Source: Pseudomonadota bacterium
Lineage (GTDB): Bacteria; Pseudomonadota; Gammaproteobacteria; Berkiellales; Berkiellaceae
Length of the DNA stretch: 64,000 bases
Assembly: GCA_018241965.1 (NCBI GenBank)
Contig: JAFECS010000049.1
Coordinates: 50,018 to 114,017, forward strand
Direction of reading: 5' to 3'
Position 1 is the stretch's first letter, and each line of letters opens with the position of its first letter. Of the stretch, positions 25,884 to 36,768 are shown in pieces. The position numbers and the translations under genes were made by a program. Under the pieces are notes generated by a model that did no database searches, was not told the origin of the DNA, and worked only from the letters and a program-made list of their open reading frames with translations.

Positions 25884-28187
25884 TTATTTCTTCTTTCTTC
25901 TGGATTGACGGGATTTATTTCTCTTTTTGCGCTTTTTAGGCTCCGCACGCTTGGTTCTTTCTTCTTTTTTATGTTTCTTCTTTTGCTGTTTTCTTGAAAG
26001 TTGTTGGTGAATAGGTTGATTGAGCAACTCTAAATCAATACGCTTGGTTTCAATATCTACCCGCACCACTTTCACTTCAACCATGTCGCCTAATCGGAAC
26101 ATGGTGCGCGTTCTATCGCCTATCATACGATGATGCGCGGCATCGTAATGGAAATATTCATTGCCTAATTGGGTAACATGCACTAAACCTTCAACATAAA
26201 TATCTTTTAATTCTACAAAAATACCAAAGCTTGCCACACCAGAGATGACGCCTTTAAATTCTTGCCCGATCTTTTCAAGCATATAATGACATTTGAGTGC
26301 TAAAGCAGCATCTCTTGTAGCATCATCTGAGCGACGTTCAGTTTCAGAACAATGCTCGCCTAGCTTTTCATAATCAGTATTATCTGCCTTCTTTTTGCCT
26401 TTATTTTCAAGAATTTCAATAATACCCCGATGCACAATAAGATCTGGGTAACGACGAATAGGCGAAGTAAAATGTAAATAACAAGGGTAGGCCAAACCAA
26501 AATGGCCAATATTTTTAGGGCTGTATTGTGCTTGACTTAAAGAACGCAGCAACACTGTTTCGATCATATGTTTGTCTTCACGATGCTGAATGTGATCGAT
26601 GAGCTTGGTGAAGTCTTTGGCTGTTGGATTTTGACCGCCGGTTAAGTCTAGGCCCAATTCTCCTAAAAATTGGCGCAGTGATTTTAATTTATCTGCTGGC
26701 GGTTTATCATGCACCCGATACAACGTCCCACGTTTATGGCGCTGCAAAAATCTAGCAGCACACACATTTGCGGCTAACATACTTTCTTCGATCATTTTAT
26801 GTGCCACATTACGAACTGTGGGCACAATACTTTTTATCTTGCCAGCCATATCAAACAAAATTCGGGTTTCAATAGTATCAAAATCAATGGCACCACGTTC
26901 TTTGCGGTGCTGATAAAACGCTTGATAAAGTGCGTGCAAGGCTTCTAAGGGCTTAATGAGCTCAGCATATTTTTCACGTACTGTTTCATTGCCACGAATA
27001 ATTTCTGATACTTCGGTATAAGTCAGCCTGGCTTTAGAGTGCATGAGCGCTCGATAAAAAGTCGAGCGTGTGATATCTCCCTTGGCGTTGATGCTCATTT
27101 GGCAAACAACACAATATCTTGGAACATTAGGCTTCAATGAGCATAACTCATTAGATAATATTTCTGGCAACATAGGAATGACGCTGCCAGGGAAATACGT
27201 TGAATTGCCTCTGGTGATGGCTTCTTTGTCTAAGGCCCCGCCTTTTTGCACATAGAAACTTACATCAGCAATGGCTACATATAATTGCCAACCTTCTTTT
27301 TTTTGCTCGCAATATACGGCATCATCAAAATCTTTGGCATCTTCACCATCGATAGTTACCAAAGGAAGATCTCTTAAATCTGTTCTATCGGCAGTGAGCT
27401 TGATGCTTTTTGCGCTAAAAGATTTGCCTTCTTTTTCCACTGCTTTGGACCAAACCTCAGGTAAACCAAATTTCCTTATGGCCATTTTCACTTCAATGCC
27501 TGGCGTGGAAAAATCGCCTAATACTTCGATCACTTTAGCCACGGGCTCTGTGTGAAATTGATGTTTTTCTTCGCGAAAAATTTCGATTTGTACAATATCG
27601 CCATCTTTGGCTTGATTTTTATGCTCTTTAGGTATGGTTATGTGGTGTGAAAATTTTCTATCAAAAGGCAATACTTCAAATTGCTGGTGCGATTTAAGCA
27701 ATCGTCCAATCACCGTGGGCTTAACTGCTTGAATTAATTGGGAGATCCTGCCTCGGGCGTAGCCATCTTTGTCAATTTGAATAATCTGTACGTTTACTTT
27801 ATCACCATCGTAATAGCCACGTAGCGCCTGACCATTGAGTAATATAGATTGGCCTTCTTCGGTTTTAACATAACCAACACCTTCTTTTTCCACGACGACA
27901 ATGCCTGTTAATGAATCGGCGTGTGTAATAGGCATAAAACCTTCGGGCGACTTAAAGAGTTGCCCATCGCGCAACATCGCTTTTAAGCGCCTTCTTAAGG
28001 CTTCTTGTAAGTCGGGATCTTCCAATAAAAAATGCTTTACCAGTGCTTTTCGTTTAACGGGATGTCCCAAACGTGTTAATTCTGAAAGAATATATTCACG
28101 ACTGGGAATAGGCGTTTGGTAATTACTGGCTTCTCTTTCTGAAAAGGGATCTTGGGGGTATGGAGGTTGGTGTTTCTTTTTTGACAT
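25884..28187 (-). CDS. rnr: Exoribonuclease R
   Basis: 767 residues from ATG 28187; the reading frame extends further but that part runs into the tRNA-Leu promoter region. Degrades structured RNA 3' to 5'. An N-terminal HTH domain (SREYILSELTRLGHPVKRKALVKH) is followed by cold-shock domains, the RNB domain with TIDGEDAKDFDDAVY (metal-binding Asp residues) and HFTSPIRRYPDLIVHR, then an S1 domain (FKGVISGVASFGIFVELKD) and a Lys/Arg-rich tail. No clear ribosome-binding site precedes the ATG. Confidence 0.97.
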   Translation of the reverse strand: MSKKKHQPPYPQDPFSEREASNYQTPIPSREYILSELTRLGHPVKRKALVKHFLLEDPDLQEALRRRLKAMLRDGQLFKSPEGFMPITHADSLTGIVVVEKEGVGYVKTEEGQSILLNGQALRGYYDGDKVNVQIIQIDKDGYARGRISQLIQAVKPTVIGRLLKSHQQFEVLPFDRKFSHHITIPKEHKNQAKDGDIVQIEIFREEKHQFHTEPVAKVIEVLGDFSTPGIEVKMAIRKFGLPEVWSKAVEKEGKSFSAKSIKLTADRTDLRDLPLVTIDGEDAKDFDDAVYCEQKKEGWQLYVAIADVSFYVQKGGALDKEAITRGNSTYFPGSVIPMLPEILSNELCSLKPNVPRYCVVCQMSINAKGDITRSTFYRALMHSKARLTYTEVSEIIRGNETVREKYAELIKPLEALHALYQAFYQHRKERGAIDFDTIETRILFDMAGKIKSIVPTVRNVAHKMIEESMLAANVCAARFLQRHKRGTLYRVHDKPPADKLKSLRQFLGELGLDLTGGQNPTAKDFTKLIDHIQHREDKHMIETVLLRSLSQAQYSPKNIGHFGLAYPCYLHFTSPIRRYPDLIVHRGIIEILENKGKKKADNTDYEKLGEHCSETERRSDDATRDAALALKCHYMLEKIGQEFKGVISGVASFGIFVELKDIYVEGLVHVTQLGNEYFHYDAAHHRMIGDRTRTMFRLGDMVEVKVVRVDIETKRIDLELLNQPIHQQLSRKQQKKKHKKEERTKRAEPKKRKKRNKSRQSRRKKK

Positions 28188-28197
28188 GTTAATTATA

Positions 28198-28226
28198 TTG
28201 ACTTCTTTGTCATTGCACGTTAGATT
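28198..28226 (+). promoter_or_regulatory. Sigma-70 promoter of tRNA-Leu
   Basis: -35 TTGACT (28198-28203), a spacer of exactly 17 bases, and -10 TAGATT (28221-28226). The sequence after the -10 is GC-rich (CGCGC), as in stable-RNA promoters under stringent control. The mature tRNA begins 18 bases after the -10. It is divergent from rnr, whose start codon is 11 bases left of the -35. Confidence 0.75.
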
Positions 28227-28244
28227 CGCGCAGGTTCCTATCTC

Positions 28245-28331
28245 GCCGAGGTGGTGAAACTGGTAGACACGCAAGTTTCAGGTACTTGTGGGGGCAACTC
28301 CGTGGAGGTTCAAGTCCTCTCCTCGGCACCA
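28245..28331 (+). tRNA. leuT-type: tRNA-Leu (anticodon CAG)
   Basis: Folds by hand as a class II tRNA. Acceptor GCCGAGG (28245-28251) pairs with CCTCGGC (28321-28327), then A and an encoded CCA (28328-28331). D-arm GTGGTGAAACTGGTAGACAC. Anticodon stem CAAGT/ACTTG (28272-28276 / 28284-28288) around loop TTCAGGT, giving anticodon CAG. Long variable arm GGGGGCAACTCC, T-arm GAGGTTCAAGTCCTC. It reads CUG leucine codons. It is convergent with purA. Confidence 0.95.
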
Positions 28332-28377
28332 TCTGAAAAACCATAAGCTTATCTACCATTAAACTAATAAACTTAAC

Positions 28378-29896
<1,519 letters not shown>

Positions 29897-29910
29897 CGTG
29901 ATTGTCCAGT

Positions 29911-29937
29911 AAAAAAACTCGGGCGCTTTTGCGCCCG
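29911..29937 (-). terminator. Rho-independent terminator of the hflX-hflK-hflC operon
   Basis: On the minus strand a GC-rich stem CGGGCGC-AAAA-GCGCCCG is followed by AG and seven T residues (29917-29911). It lies 32 bases after the hflC stop. It separates hfl genes from the DUF2065-purA unit, whose first start codon follows almost at once. Confidence 0.88.
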
Positions 29938-29969
29938 TGTTTATTTAGTTCTTATTTTACCAAGGTTAA

Positions 29970-30890
29970 CTAACTTTTGTTGTTGCTTGCCCCTTGGCTA
30001 CCAGAACGCCTAAAGTATTTGAAGAATGCGTCATCCGGTTTGACTACTAGCATATCATTGTTGCCTTTGAATGTCTCTCTATATGCCTCTAGGCTACGAT
30101 AAAAACTATAAAATTCAGGGTCTTTACCATAAACGTCAGCATAAATTTTAGCTGCCATAGCATCTCCGGAACCACGCACTTGATTTGCTTGGCTTTCAGC
30201 CGTGGCGCCAATAACGATAACTTTAGCATCTGCATCTGCACGTATTGCTTCAGCACGCGATTGCCCTTGCGCACGATGTTCAGCAGCAACACGTTGACGT
30301 TCAGTACGCATCAAGTTAAACACCGATTCACTCACTTCTTTAGGTAAATCGATGCGCACAATACGCGCATCCACTACTTCAACACCCAATGTCTTTGCCG
30401 CATTATTGGCATCAAAGCGAATTTTTTCCATCACTTTGTTACGATCTTGAGATACGACATCGTTGAGCTTACGGCGACCAAATTCACCACGTAGACCATC
30501 GACAATTTTTTCTTGAAGCAACTGTTCGGCACGCTTTTTATTACCGCCCCCAGTAGCATTGTAGAATTTTGCAAAATCGTTTATGCGATATTTGGTAAAC
30601 AAATCTACAATCAACTCCTTCTTTTCTTGGGTTGGGATCCGAGAAGAAGAAATATCTAAGGTTTGTATACGTTTATCAAAAAAGCGTACGCTGTCTATTA
30701 AAGGGATTTTTGCCCTTAACCCTGGTTGCAGAACTTCGGCTTCTTTGGTTTGTGGATCAATGATAATCGTACCTAATCTTACCACTATTGCGCGTTCTGT
30801 TTGTTCAACAATAAATAGGCTTAATGTCGCAAACAAAGCGATAACCACGAAACCTGCGATTGATAAGGTTTTTGCTTTTGCACTCATCAT
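29970..30890 (-). CDS. hflC: FtsH modulator HflC
   Basis: 306 residues with an N-terminal membrane anchor (SIAGFVVIALFATLSLFIV) and a periplasmic SPFH/prohibitin domain (VEQTERAIVVRLG, VVDARIVRIDLPKEVSESVFN). With HflK it forms a large membrane complex around the FtsH protease and limits its action on some substrates. Its ATG shares one base with the hflK stop (TAATG), ensuring coupled translation. In this operon: hfq, hflX, hflK, hflC. Confidence 0.97.
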   Translation of the reverse strand: MMSAKAKTLSIAGFVVIALFATLSLFIVEQTERAIVVRLGTIIIDPQTKEAEVLQPGLRAKIPLIDSVRFFDKRIQTLDISSSRIPTQEKKELIVDLFTKYRINDFAKFYNATGGGNKKRAEQLLQEKIVDGLRGEFGRRKLNDVVSQDRNKVMEKIRFDANNAAKTLGVEVVDARIVRIDLPKEVSESVFNLMRTERQRVAAEHRAQGQSRAEAIRADADAKVIVIGATAESQANQVRGSGDAMAAKIYADVYGKDPEFYSFYRSLEAYRETFKGNNDMLVVKPDDAFFKYFRRSGSQGASNNKS

Positions 30891-32083
30891 TATGCTCCAC
30901 CTCTTACAGGACGCTCAGCGTCTTCATAAGTTGGACGTCGGCTCATACTACGACTGGGACCATTTATAGTAGAAGACGTTTTATCCATGCTTTGCTGTGA
31001 ACCATCATCCTCTTCTCTACTTGAGGATCTTACAGTATTTTGTGCAATTATCTTATCCAGCGGTAAATACACCACATTGTTACCCCCATTCACATCTATC
31101 AGAATTTTGGAGGTGTTGGTATATACCTCTTGCAAAGTATCAATGAACAATCTATCCCTTGTCACTTGTGGCGCACGTTGATATTGCGGTAATACTTCAG
31201 CAAATTTTGCTGTTTTACCTTGGGCTTCCAAAATAGCTCTTTCCTTATAGGCTCTTGCTTCCTCAAAAGTACGTTTTGCACGCCCTTCTGCGATAGGAAT
31301 GATCTTTCTGGCATAGGCTTCTGCTTCATTCACCAAGCGCTCTTCATCTTGCTGAGCCTTGATAGCATCATCAAATGCGGCTTTGACTTCTTCAGGTGCT
31401 TTTGTTTGCTGCATTGCCAAGTCTGAAATTTGTAAACCTGAATGATAATTATCTAAAATTTGCTGAATTTGTTTACGAATTTCTGCGCCAATTTCACCAC
31501 GGCCACTGGTTAGCACTTCATTTAAGGTAGATTGCCCAACCACAGCACGTAACGCACTCTCAGAGACTTGTTGTAAGCTTTTTTCTGGTTGTACCAAACT
31601 AAACAAATAATCTTCAGCGCTATTAATTCGATATTGCACAGCAATTTCAGCACTGACGATATTCTCATCTTTGGTTAACATCTGACCGCCATGCTTTGAA
31701 GTTTTCACTTCTTGCACATTGACAATATCTTTAGTTTCAATAAGAGGGGCTATCCAATGAGGACCCGGCCCGACGGTTTCGATATATTTACCTAAACGGC
31801 AAATCACCGCTTCTTCCGCGGGTTCGACAACATAGATGCCGCTGATAACATAAATAACCAGCGCTATCACGCCAATCAGAGAAAAACCAAATGTTTTGTT
31901 AGGTGTCGCTTTATTACCTTGTCCAAAACCACTTGATTGGCCATCTTGTTGTCCAAATACAGCGCGCAATTTTCGTTGTAGTTGGCGAAGCGCTTCATCG
32001 ATATTGGGCGGGCCTTCTTCGTCTTTGCCCCAAGGATCTTTTTTCTTACCTTTATCCCGTTCACCAGGTTCATTCCAAGACAT
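30890..32083 (-). CDS. hflK: FtsH modulator HflK
   Basis: 397 residues. A Gly/Pro-rich cytoplasmic N-terminus (MSWNEPGERDKGKKKDPWGK) leads to one membrane helix (FSLIGVIALVIYVISGIYVV) and an SPFH domain (VEPAEEAVICRLGKYIETVGPGPHW shortened at both ends). The C-terminus is Ser/Arg-rich. Partner of HflC, which follows with a one-base overlap. It starts 17 bases after hflX. Confidence 0.97.
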   Translation of the reverse strand: MSWNEPGERDKGKKKDPWGKDEEGPPNIDEALRQLQRKLRAVFGQQDGQSSGFGQGNKATPNKTFGFSLIGVIALVIYVISGIYVVEPAEEAVICRLGKYIETVGPGPHWIAPLIETKDIVNVQEVKTSKHGGQMLTKDENIVSAEIAVQYRINSAEDYLFSLVQPEKSLQQVSESALRAVVGQSTLNEVLTSGRGEIGAEIRKQIQQILDNYHSGLQISDLAMQQTKAPEEVKAAFDDAIKAQQDEERLVNEAEAYARKIIPIAEGRAKRTFEEARAYKERAILEAQGKTAKFAEVLPQYQRAPQVTRDRLFIDTLQEVYTNTSKILIDVNGGNNVVYLPLDKIIAQNTVRSSSREEDDGSQQSMDKTSSTINGPSRSMSRRPTYEDAERPVRGGA

Positions 32084-32100
32084 GGTTAACCTCTTTTTAA

Positions 32101-33399
32101 CTATGTTGCGGTAAATAGTTGTGCGACATCATGATACTGCTGGCAGAGCTTTTGCCATTGATAGTTTGTTAAATTAATAACCAAATCCCATCCGCCCTCT
32201 GCATTTTCAACCTCATGCATGACCGCCTGCAATGCATAAAGTTGTGCTCTTATCTGTCCCTGCGCTGGCCCTAAGTGTAACATGCCTTGCACCAAACCTG
32301 CGCTAAGCCTACCCTGCAATGCTTCGCGCAGCAAATCTAATCCTTCGCCTGTCAGGGCAGAAACCCAAATTTTAGTTATTTTGCCATCTTTATCATATTC
32401 TGCATAGCCAGGGTAATAAGAAGAATTTTCTAATAAGTCTGCTTTATTAAATACCAGTAATTGCGGAACATCCTGTGCGCCTATTTCAGCAAGCACTTGA
32501 TTCACTTGCTCTATATGGTCTTCGCTGTGTTCATCATGGGCATCTATAACATGCAATAGCAATGAAGCCTCAATAGTTTCTTCTAGCGTTGCTCTAAACG
32601 CATCCACCAAGGTGTGCGGCAATTGTCTGATAAAACCCACGGTATCAGCTAACACTACTTTGCCAAGCTTAGGGATCTCCATACTTCTTAAAGTAGGATC
32701 TAAAGTTGCAAACAATTGGTTGGCTACCCAAACATGGGCCCCCGTTAATGCATTAAACAAAGTAGATTTGCCTGCATTGGTGTAACCGACCAAAGCCACC
32801 GTAAGTACCTGTTGACGTTGTCTTGCATGTCGACTTTGCTGACGCTGTGCTTTTACTTTTTCTAAACGCTGTTCAATGGCTTGAATTCTATTTCTTATTA
32901 AACGTCTATCCACCTCAATCTGTGTTTCACCAGGACCCGCGCGTAAACCGATACCGCCTTTTTGACGTTCAAGGTGCGTCCAAATTCTCACTAAACGCGT
33001 TGACATGTGCTCTAATTGCGCCAACTCTACCTGTAATTTTCCTTCAAATGTTCGAGCTCTTGCCGCAAAAATAGTTAAAATTAATCCGGTACGTGATAAA
33101 ACACGGCATTTAACAAAACGTTCTACGTTTCTTTCTTGTGATGGTGTTAGTTCGTGGTTAAAGATAACCACATTGGCTTCATGCAAACGCACAACTTGCG
33201 CAAGTTCTTCGCACTTTCCTTTACCGATATACAATTTAGGATCAGGCTTATCGCGAGAAGTGGTTACCGTTTCAACAGGCTCGATGCTTGCTGCGCGTGT
33301 TAATTCTATAAACTCTGGAAGATCAGGTTGCTCAGCATGATGACGGAAATGTACATGAACAAGAACAGCCCGATCACGCTTTCTAGGCCGCTCGAACAA
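32101..33399 (-). CDS. hflX: Ribosome-associated GTPase HflX
   Basis: 432 residues. An N-terminal HflX domain (KPDPKLYIGKGKCEEL) and coiled region precede the G domain: G1 GYTNAGKSTLFN, G3 DTVGFIRQLPHTLVDAF, G4 NKAD. HflX splits stalled ribosomes after heat stress. The start is TTG at 33399: AAGGAG lies eight bases upstream and the peptide then begins MFERPRKRD, as in E. coli. It belongs to the hfq-hflX-hflK-hflC operon. Confidence 0.96.
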   Translation of the reverse strand: MFERPRKRDRAVLVHVHFRHHAEQPDLPEFIELTRAASIEPVETVTTSRDKPDPKLYIGKGKCEELAQVVRLHEANVVIFNHELTPSQERNVERFVKCRVLSRTGLILTIFAARARTFEGKLQVELAQLEHMSTRLVRIWTHLERQKGGIGLRAGPGETQIEVDRRLIRNRIQAIEQRLEKVKAQRQQSRHARQRQQVLTVALVGYTNAGKSTLFNALTGAHVWVANQLFATLDPTLRSMEIPKLGKVVLADTVGFIRQLPHTLVDAFRATLEETIEASLLLHVIDAHDEHSEDHIEQVNQVLAEIGAQDVPQLLVFNKADLLENSSYYPGYAEYDKDGKITKIWVSALTGEGLDLLREALQGRLSAGLVQGMLHLGPAQGQIRAQLYALQAVMHEVENAEGGWDLVINLTNYQWQKLCQQYHDVAQLFTAT

Positions 33400-33450
33400 A
33401 ATTCTCGCTCCTTAGGGATCTGTTTATATTACTATTTTGCCAACGATTGC

Positions 33451-33714
33451 TTAGGAATTCCCGGCACCGAAATCATCACCATTTTGTCCAACAAGGGGTA
33501 ACTTGCTGGTAATGTTTCTTGCTGGCACCACCGTCGAGATAGCATGTTTATAAACCATCTGACTAACACTATTCTTAAGCAAGACAACGAATTGATCAAA
33601 TGATTCAACTTGTCCTTGCAACTTGATGCCATTTACCAAGTAGATTGATACGGGGATCTTCTCTTTGCGCAGGGCATTAAGAAACGGGTCTTGCAAAGAT
33701 TGCCCTTTTGACAT
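33451..33714 (-). CDS. hfq: RNA chaperone Hfq
   Basis: 87 residues from ATG 33714, preceded by AAGGAGAGG at good spacing. The Sm core is intact: [39 protein letters not shown] (Sm1), [13 protein letters not shown] (Sm2), with a short C-terminal tail. Hfq pairs small RNAs with mRNAs. In E. coli miaA precedes hfq; here miaA is 3.6 kb away, separated by five inserted genes. Confidence 0.98.
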   Translation of the reverse strand: MSKGQSLQDPFLNALRKEKIPVSIYLVNGIKLQGQVESFDQFVVLLKNSVSQMVYKHAISTVVPARNITSKLPLVGQNGDDFGAGNS

Positions 33715-33822
33715 TGGCCCTCTCCTTATTATTTCCATTTGTCTTGCGACAAAATTCTATCCTTGAAATCTCATAGTAACACGGGTTTGTGTCAAGCAAA
33801 ACTAGCAATTCTAATGAAAAGG

Positions 33823-34575
33823 TTAGCGACCGTACTCATCGCCATATTGCTGGCGTAACGCAAGGCTATTTCGAATCATTCTTTCTTCCATGGCAGCGAC
33901 ATCAACGGCTTGTTCGTCAAACACTGGGCGTCTTAAAAAATGAGAGATCCCTTTATAGAGGCCAAATAACAAAGTAAACCAAAGGGCAATTTGGCAAGGC
34001 AATAGTAAATGGTAATCCGAAAGCCATGCTTTGGTAGCTTGCCATAAAGAAGGGGGCTCCTTTTTGCTCACTTGCTCTTCCAACACCGTGGTAATGGCCA
34101 CCGCGCCTTGTGAAATAGCATTATGAACATCATTACGCATCAGTGCCGGTATGATAAGTTCATTTTGAATTCTGGAAAGATTTTGCAATTTGGCTGGGGT
34201 ATGTTGGATTTCTCTCCCTAAGAAAATTTTACTCTCTTTGGTTGCCACATTGATTATTAAAAAATTTGTTTTCCCCTGTAATTGATAGGGGATTTTATTT
34301 TTATATTCCATCATTTTATGAGTGATAAAATCTTTAACATTGGGATTAGGTTGATTCACCATCACCACGCGTAAATGAATACCCCTACTATAAGCGCTTT
34401 GGGCTAAGATATGATCGATGCCATAACTTTGGTTTTGGGCTAACAATCCTTGCTCGTCTATCACCCAAGGAAGCGTAACAGGCGGCACGTAGCCAAAAGC
34501 TATGTTCCAAACAAGCCCCAACATAAGAACAATGGCCAAGCCCATTTTGAATAAAATTCTGTGAAAAGACACCAT
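33823..34575 (-). CDS. TPM-domain (YgcG-like) membrane protein
   Basis: 250 residues from ATG 34575, which follows AGGGTACGG. A signal/anchor (about residues 9-30) precedes the TPM domain starting PWVIDEQGLLAQNQ and including LIINVATKESKIFLGREI and the helix LSRIQNELIIPALMRN. A second membrane helix (YHLLLPCQIALWFTLLFGL) lies near residue 195. TPM domains have been linked to photosystem repair in plants and to membrane integrity in bacteria, where they often accompany LemA, as here. Confidence 0.85.
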   Translation of the reverse strand: MVSFHRILFKMGLAIVLMLGLVWNIAFGYVPPVTLPWVIDEQGLLAQNQSYGIDHILAQSAYSRGIHLRVVMVNQPNPNVKDFITHKMMEYKNKIPYQLQGKTNFLIINVATKESKIFLGREIQHTPAKLQNLSRIQNELIIPALMRNDVHNAISQGAVAITTVLEEQVSKKEPPSLWQATKAWLSDYHLLLPCQIALWFTLLFGLYKGISHFLRRPVFDEQAVDVAAMEERMIRNSLALRQQYGDEYGR

Positions 34576-34715
34576 ACCGTACCCTTTTAAGGATCTTTGG
34601 GGAATATTATAATGATTTAATCTAATAACTTTCAACTGGTCTAATCTCATTATCATCAACGCCCATCTTAAATTGGGGTGGGTATGAACACAATTGAGGG
34701 ATATACATTCTTATG

Positions 34716-35342
34716 TCAGGACGGTTTGTTTTGCTGCTGTTTAAAAGTGGGCACTTCCACCAACAATCTTTCTTTTTCTCCCACAAATAAGCTATTAAGC
34801 CAGTTTTTAGGGAAACCTGTTAAAAGATTGTTGTGAATAATAATGCTTTGGTTAACCAATACTGTCATATACTCAATTTGTTGTTCTAAGGACAATAACT
34901 GCATAACAAGCATAGAATACTGCCGATTTTGCGCCAGAGTCGGATAATTTTTTGCCTGAACCATCATCAACGAAAGCGCAGCTGCAACCTCCATTTGGCT
35001 ACTGATAAAAGCTTGCATCGACTGTTGATCAGTAAGTATGTTTTCATTAATGGGTGTGCTTGAAGTCTTAGTGTAGACTTGCTGTAACTGATTTTTCAAA
35101 TCTTGAGCTTGGGGCGCGTAATAAGTAAACAATTGTATAAATTGGGGAATAATCTGTATGCGTTGCTCGCAATTTTGTTTTAAAGAAGCAAAGTTATTTT
35201 GAATGGTCTTATCCGAAGAGCGAATATTGCTTAACCAACTACCTGTCAACAAATAAAGTAGTATTGCCACGCCAATGACAATAAACGCCATTTTAACCCT
35301 AGGATCTTTCAGGATCTGCGGATCGATCACTTGTGCCCCCAT
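34716..35342 (-). CDS. LemA-family protein
   Basis: 208 residues. An N-terminal membrane helix (VKMAFIVIGVAILLYLLTG) is followed by a coiled helical bundle typical of LemA (TIQNNFASLKQNCEQRIQII; a conserved run later is LVNQSIIIHNNLLTGFPKNW). The function is not established. LemA and TPM proteins are commonly encoded together, and here they are adjacent in the same direction, which supports a shared membrane role. Confidence 0.9.
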   Translation of the reverse strand: MGAQVIDPQILKDPRVKMAFIVIGVAILLYLLTGSWLSNIRSSDKTIQNNFASLKQNCEQRIQIIPQFIQLFTYYAPQAQDLKNQLQQVYTKTSSTPINENILTDQQSMQAFISSQMEVAAALSLMMVQAKNYPTLAQNRQYSMLVMQLLSLEQQIEYMTVLVNQSIIIHNNLLTGFPKNWLNSLFVGEKERLLVEVPTFKQQQNKPS

Positions 35343-35545
35343 GTACCCTACCTAGCTTTAGCATACGCATTTTCATTGCCAAGAACAACCTAATGCTCAA
35401 TAAGGGATTATGACTCAACTATTTGATAAATAAAATAATTTACCTTTTATCGGCCAGCATAAAACGATAATCCTTTCCAAATTGTACAAAGTAGCTCATA
35501 CGAGTATGATTGGCGTTGAATAAGGACTCCTTCTTAATTACGCTT

Positions 35546-36352
35546 ATGAACTTACTTTTTAACCCTAAAGCCAGCTATTCCCAGACGAGTCGCTATGAAT
35601 TAGTGTTTATCATGCTGACCGGGGTATTCCTATGTACCTTTGCTTTATTGAATGTCCTTGGACTTACGCGGATCATTAACTTAAGCTTTTCTCTTGGCAG
35701 TTTACAGGTACCTATCATCATCCCTTTAGGTGTTCTACCTTACCCTATTACCTTTCTTTGTGCTGATCTCATTACTGAATTTTATGGAAAAAAACGTGCA
35801 CAAACGGTAATTTGGATGGGGCTGGTTGTTAATGCCTGGATTGCTTTTATTTTATGGGTAAGTGCTTTCCTCCCCCCCCAAGCCCCCTTGGATGCCATTA
35901 CCCATTTACCACCTACCACTGATCCTAACTTTGCTTTTTATCAAATTCGCCAATATACAATCGCTGGTATATTTGGTTCGATGATAGCTTATATCGTTGC
36001 ACAGATTTTAGATGTGCATATTTTTCAATGGTGCAAAAATTATACCCAAGGAAGACATTTGTGGTTTCGTTCTAATGTATCCACTTTACTCAGCCAATTA
36101 GTAGATACGGTTATTGTTATTTCTTTTTCCTATTTTTTTACCAATGCCATGAGTCACCTTCACGGCCACAATAACAACACTTTCTCCACTTTATTCATTA
36201 TCATCTGCTCTGGTTATACCTATAAGATGATCGCTTCTGTCCTGAGCACCATTCCTTTTTATGGCGCTGTTTACTTTTTACGATATTACTTCGATACCTC
36301 CGTTACCACCAAAGAATCTCCTACACAAGATCCTGTTCCTTCAACCACTTAA
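35546..36352 (+). CDS. yhhQ: Queuosine-precursor transporter, VUT/YhhQ family
   Basis: 268 residues from ATG 35546; TTG codons at 35510 and 35516 are in-frame alternatives and the true start is uncertain. About six membrane helices are visible, with family motifs FLCADLITEFYGKKRAQTVI and FRSNVSTLLSQLVDTVIVI. YhhQ imports the queuosine precursor preQ0/preQ1 or queuine. Salvage would fit a host-associated lifestyle. The 200 bases upstream hold no gene and no clear promoter. Confidence 0.88.
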   Translation: MNLLFNPKASYSQTSRYELVFIMLTGVFLCTFALLNVLGLTRIINLSFSLGSLQVPIIIPLGVLPYPITFLCADLITEFYGKKRAQTVIWMGLVVNAWIAFILWVSAFLPPQAPLDAITHLPPTTDPNFAFYQIRQYTIAGIFGSMIAYIVAQILDVHIFQWCKNYTQGRHLWFRSNVSTLLSQLVDTVIVISFSYFFTNAMSHLHGHNNNTFSTLFIIICSGYTYKMIASVLSTIPFYGAVYFLRYYFDTSVTTKESPTQDPVPSTT

Positions 36353-36522
36353 ATTCAGGGTAAATATAACCCCTCGATGAATTATCAAGAAATACCTTAA
36401 AAAAATTGATCTATGTTTAGTTAACACAGCGTTCAGAGTTTGGTATGCAATTGTGAACAGACTGTATGCTTTTTATCTGATCGTTAGTTGAATATGTCCA
36501 CCCCAATTTACGGAGAGTCATC

Positions 36523-36687
36523 ATGAAACCTGAAGATAAAAACCGTCAACAACAACAGCAGCAACAAAAACAACAACAACAACAAAAACAACAACAAACC
36601 ATGAAACAACCCGGCCAACAACAAAATTGGCAAGACAAACAAGGTCAACCTGGAAAACAAGGTGGGGGTTTTAAAGGAAAAAATTAA
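36523..36687 (+). CDS. Poly-glutamine mini-protein (54 residues)
   Basis: Too short for usual gene finding but well supported: ATG 36523 has GGAGA upstream (36512-36516) and the stop at 36685-36687 is followed within seven bases by a strong terminator. The protein opens MKPEDKNR, then has blocks of 7, 5 and 3 glutamines separated by single lysines, and a Gly/Gln/Lys tail ending GFKGKN. Probably disordered. Gln repeats occur as a CAA array and may vary in length. The function is unknown. Confidence 0.75.
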   Translation: MKPEDKNRQQQQQQQKQQQQQKQQQTMKQPGQQQNWQDKQGQPGKQGGGFKGKN

Positions 36688-36693
36688 GTTTAA

Positions 36694-36723
36694 AGCCTCT
36701 CAATTTTTGAGAGGCTTTTTTTT
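36694..36723 (+). terminator. Strong rho-independent terminator after the poly-Q gene
   Basis: Ten-pair stem AGCCTCTCAA-TTT-TTGAGAGGCT directly followed by a run of T residues (36717-36723). It ends the short transcript of the poly-Q gene and shows that this gene is its own unit. Confidence 0.92.
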
Positions 36724-36768
36724 GTCATAGGTGACCTATCACTAAACGTTAGTTTGAGGAGTTGTACC

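Noticed and set aside
28188..28274. 29-codon N-terminal extension of RNase R
   Set aside because: It overlaps the tRNA-Leu promoter and 5' end, and the peptide is unlike RNase R; ATG 28187 gives the usual start.
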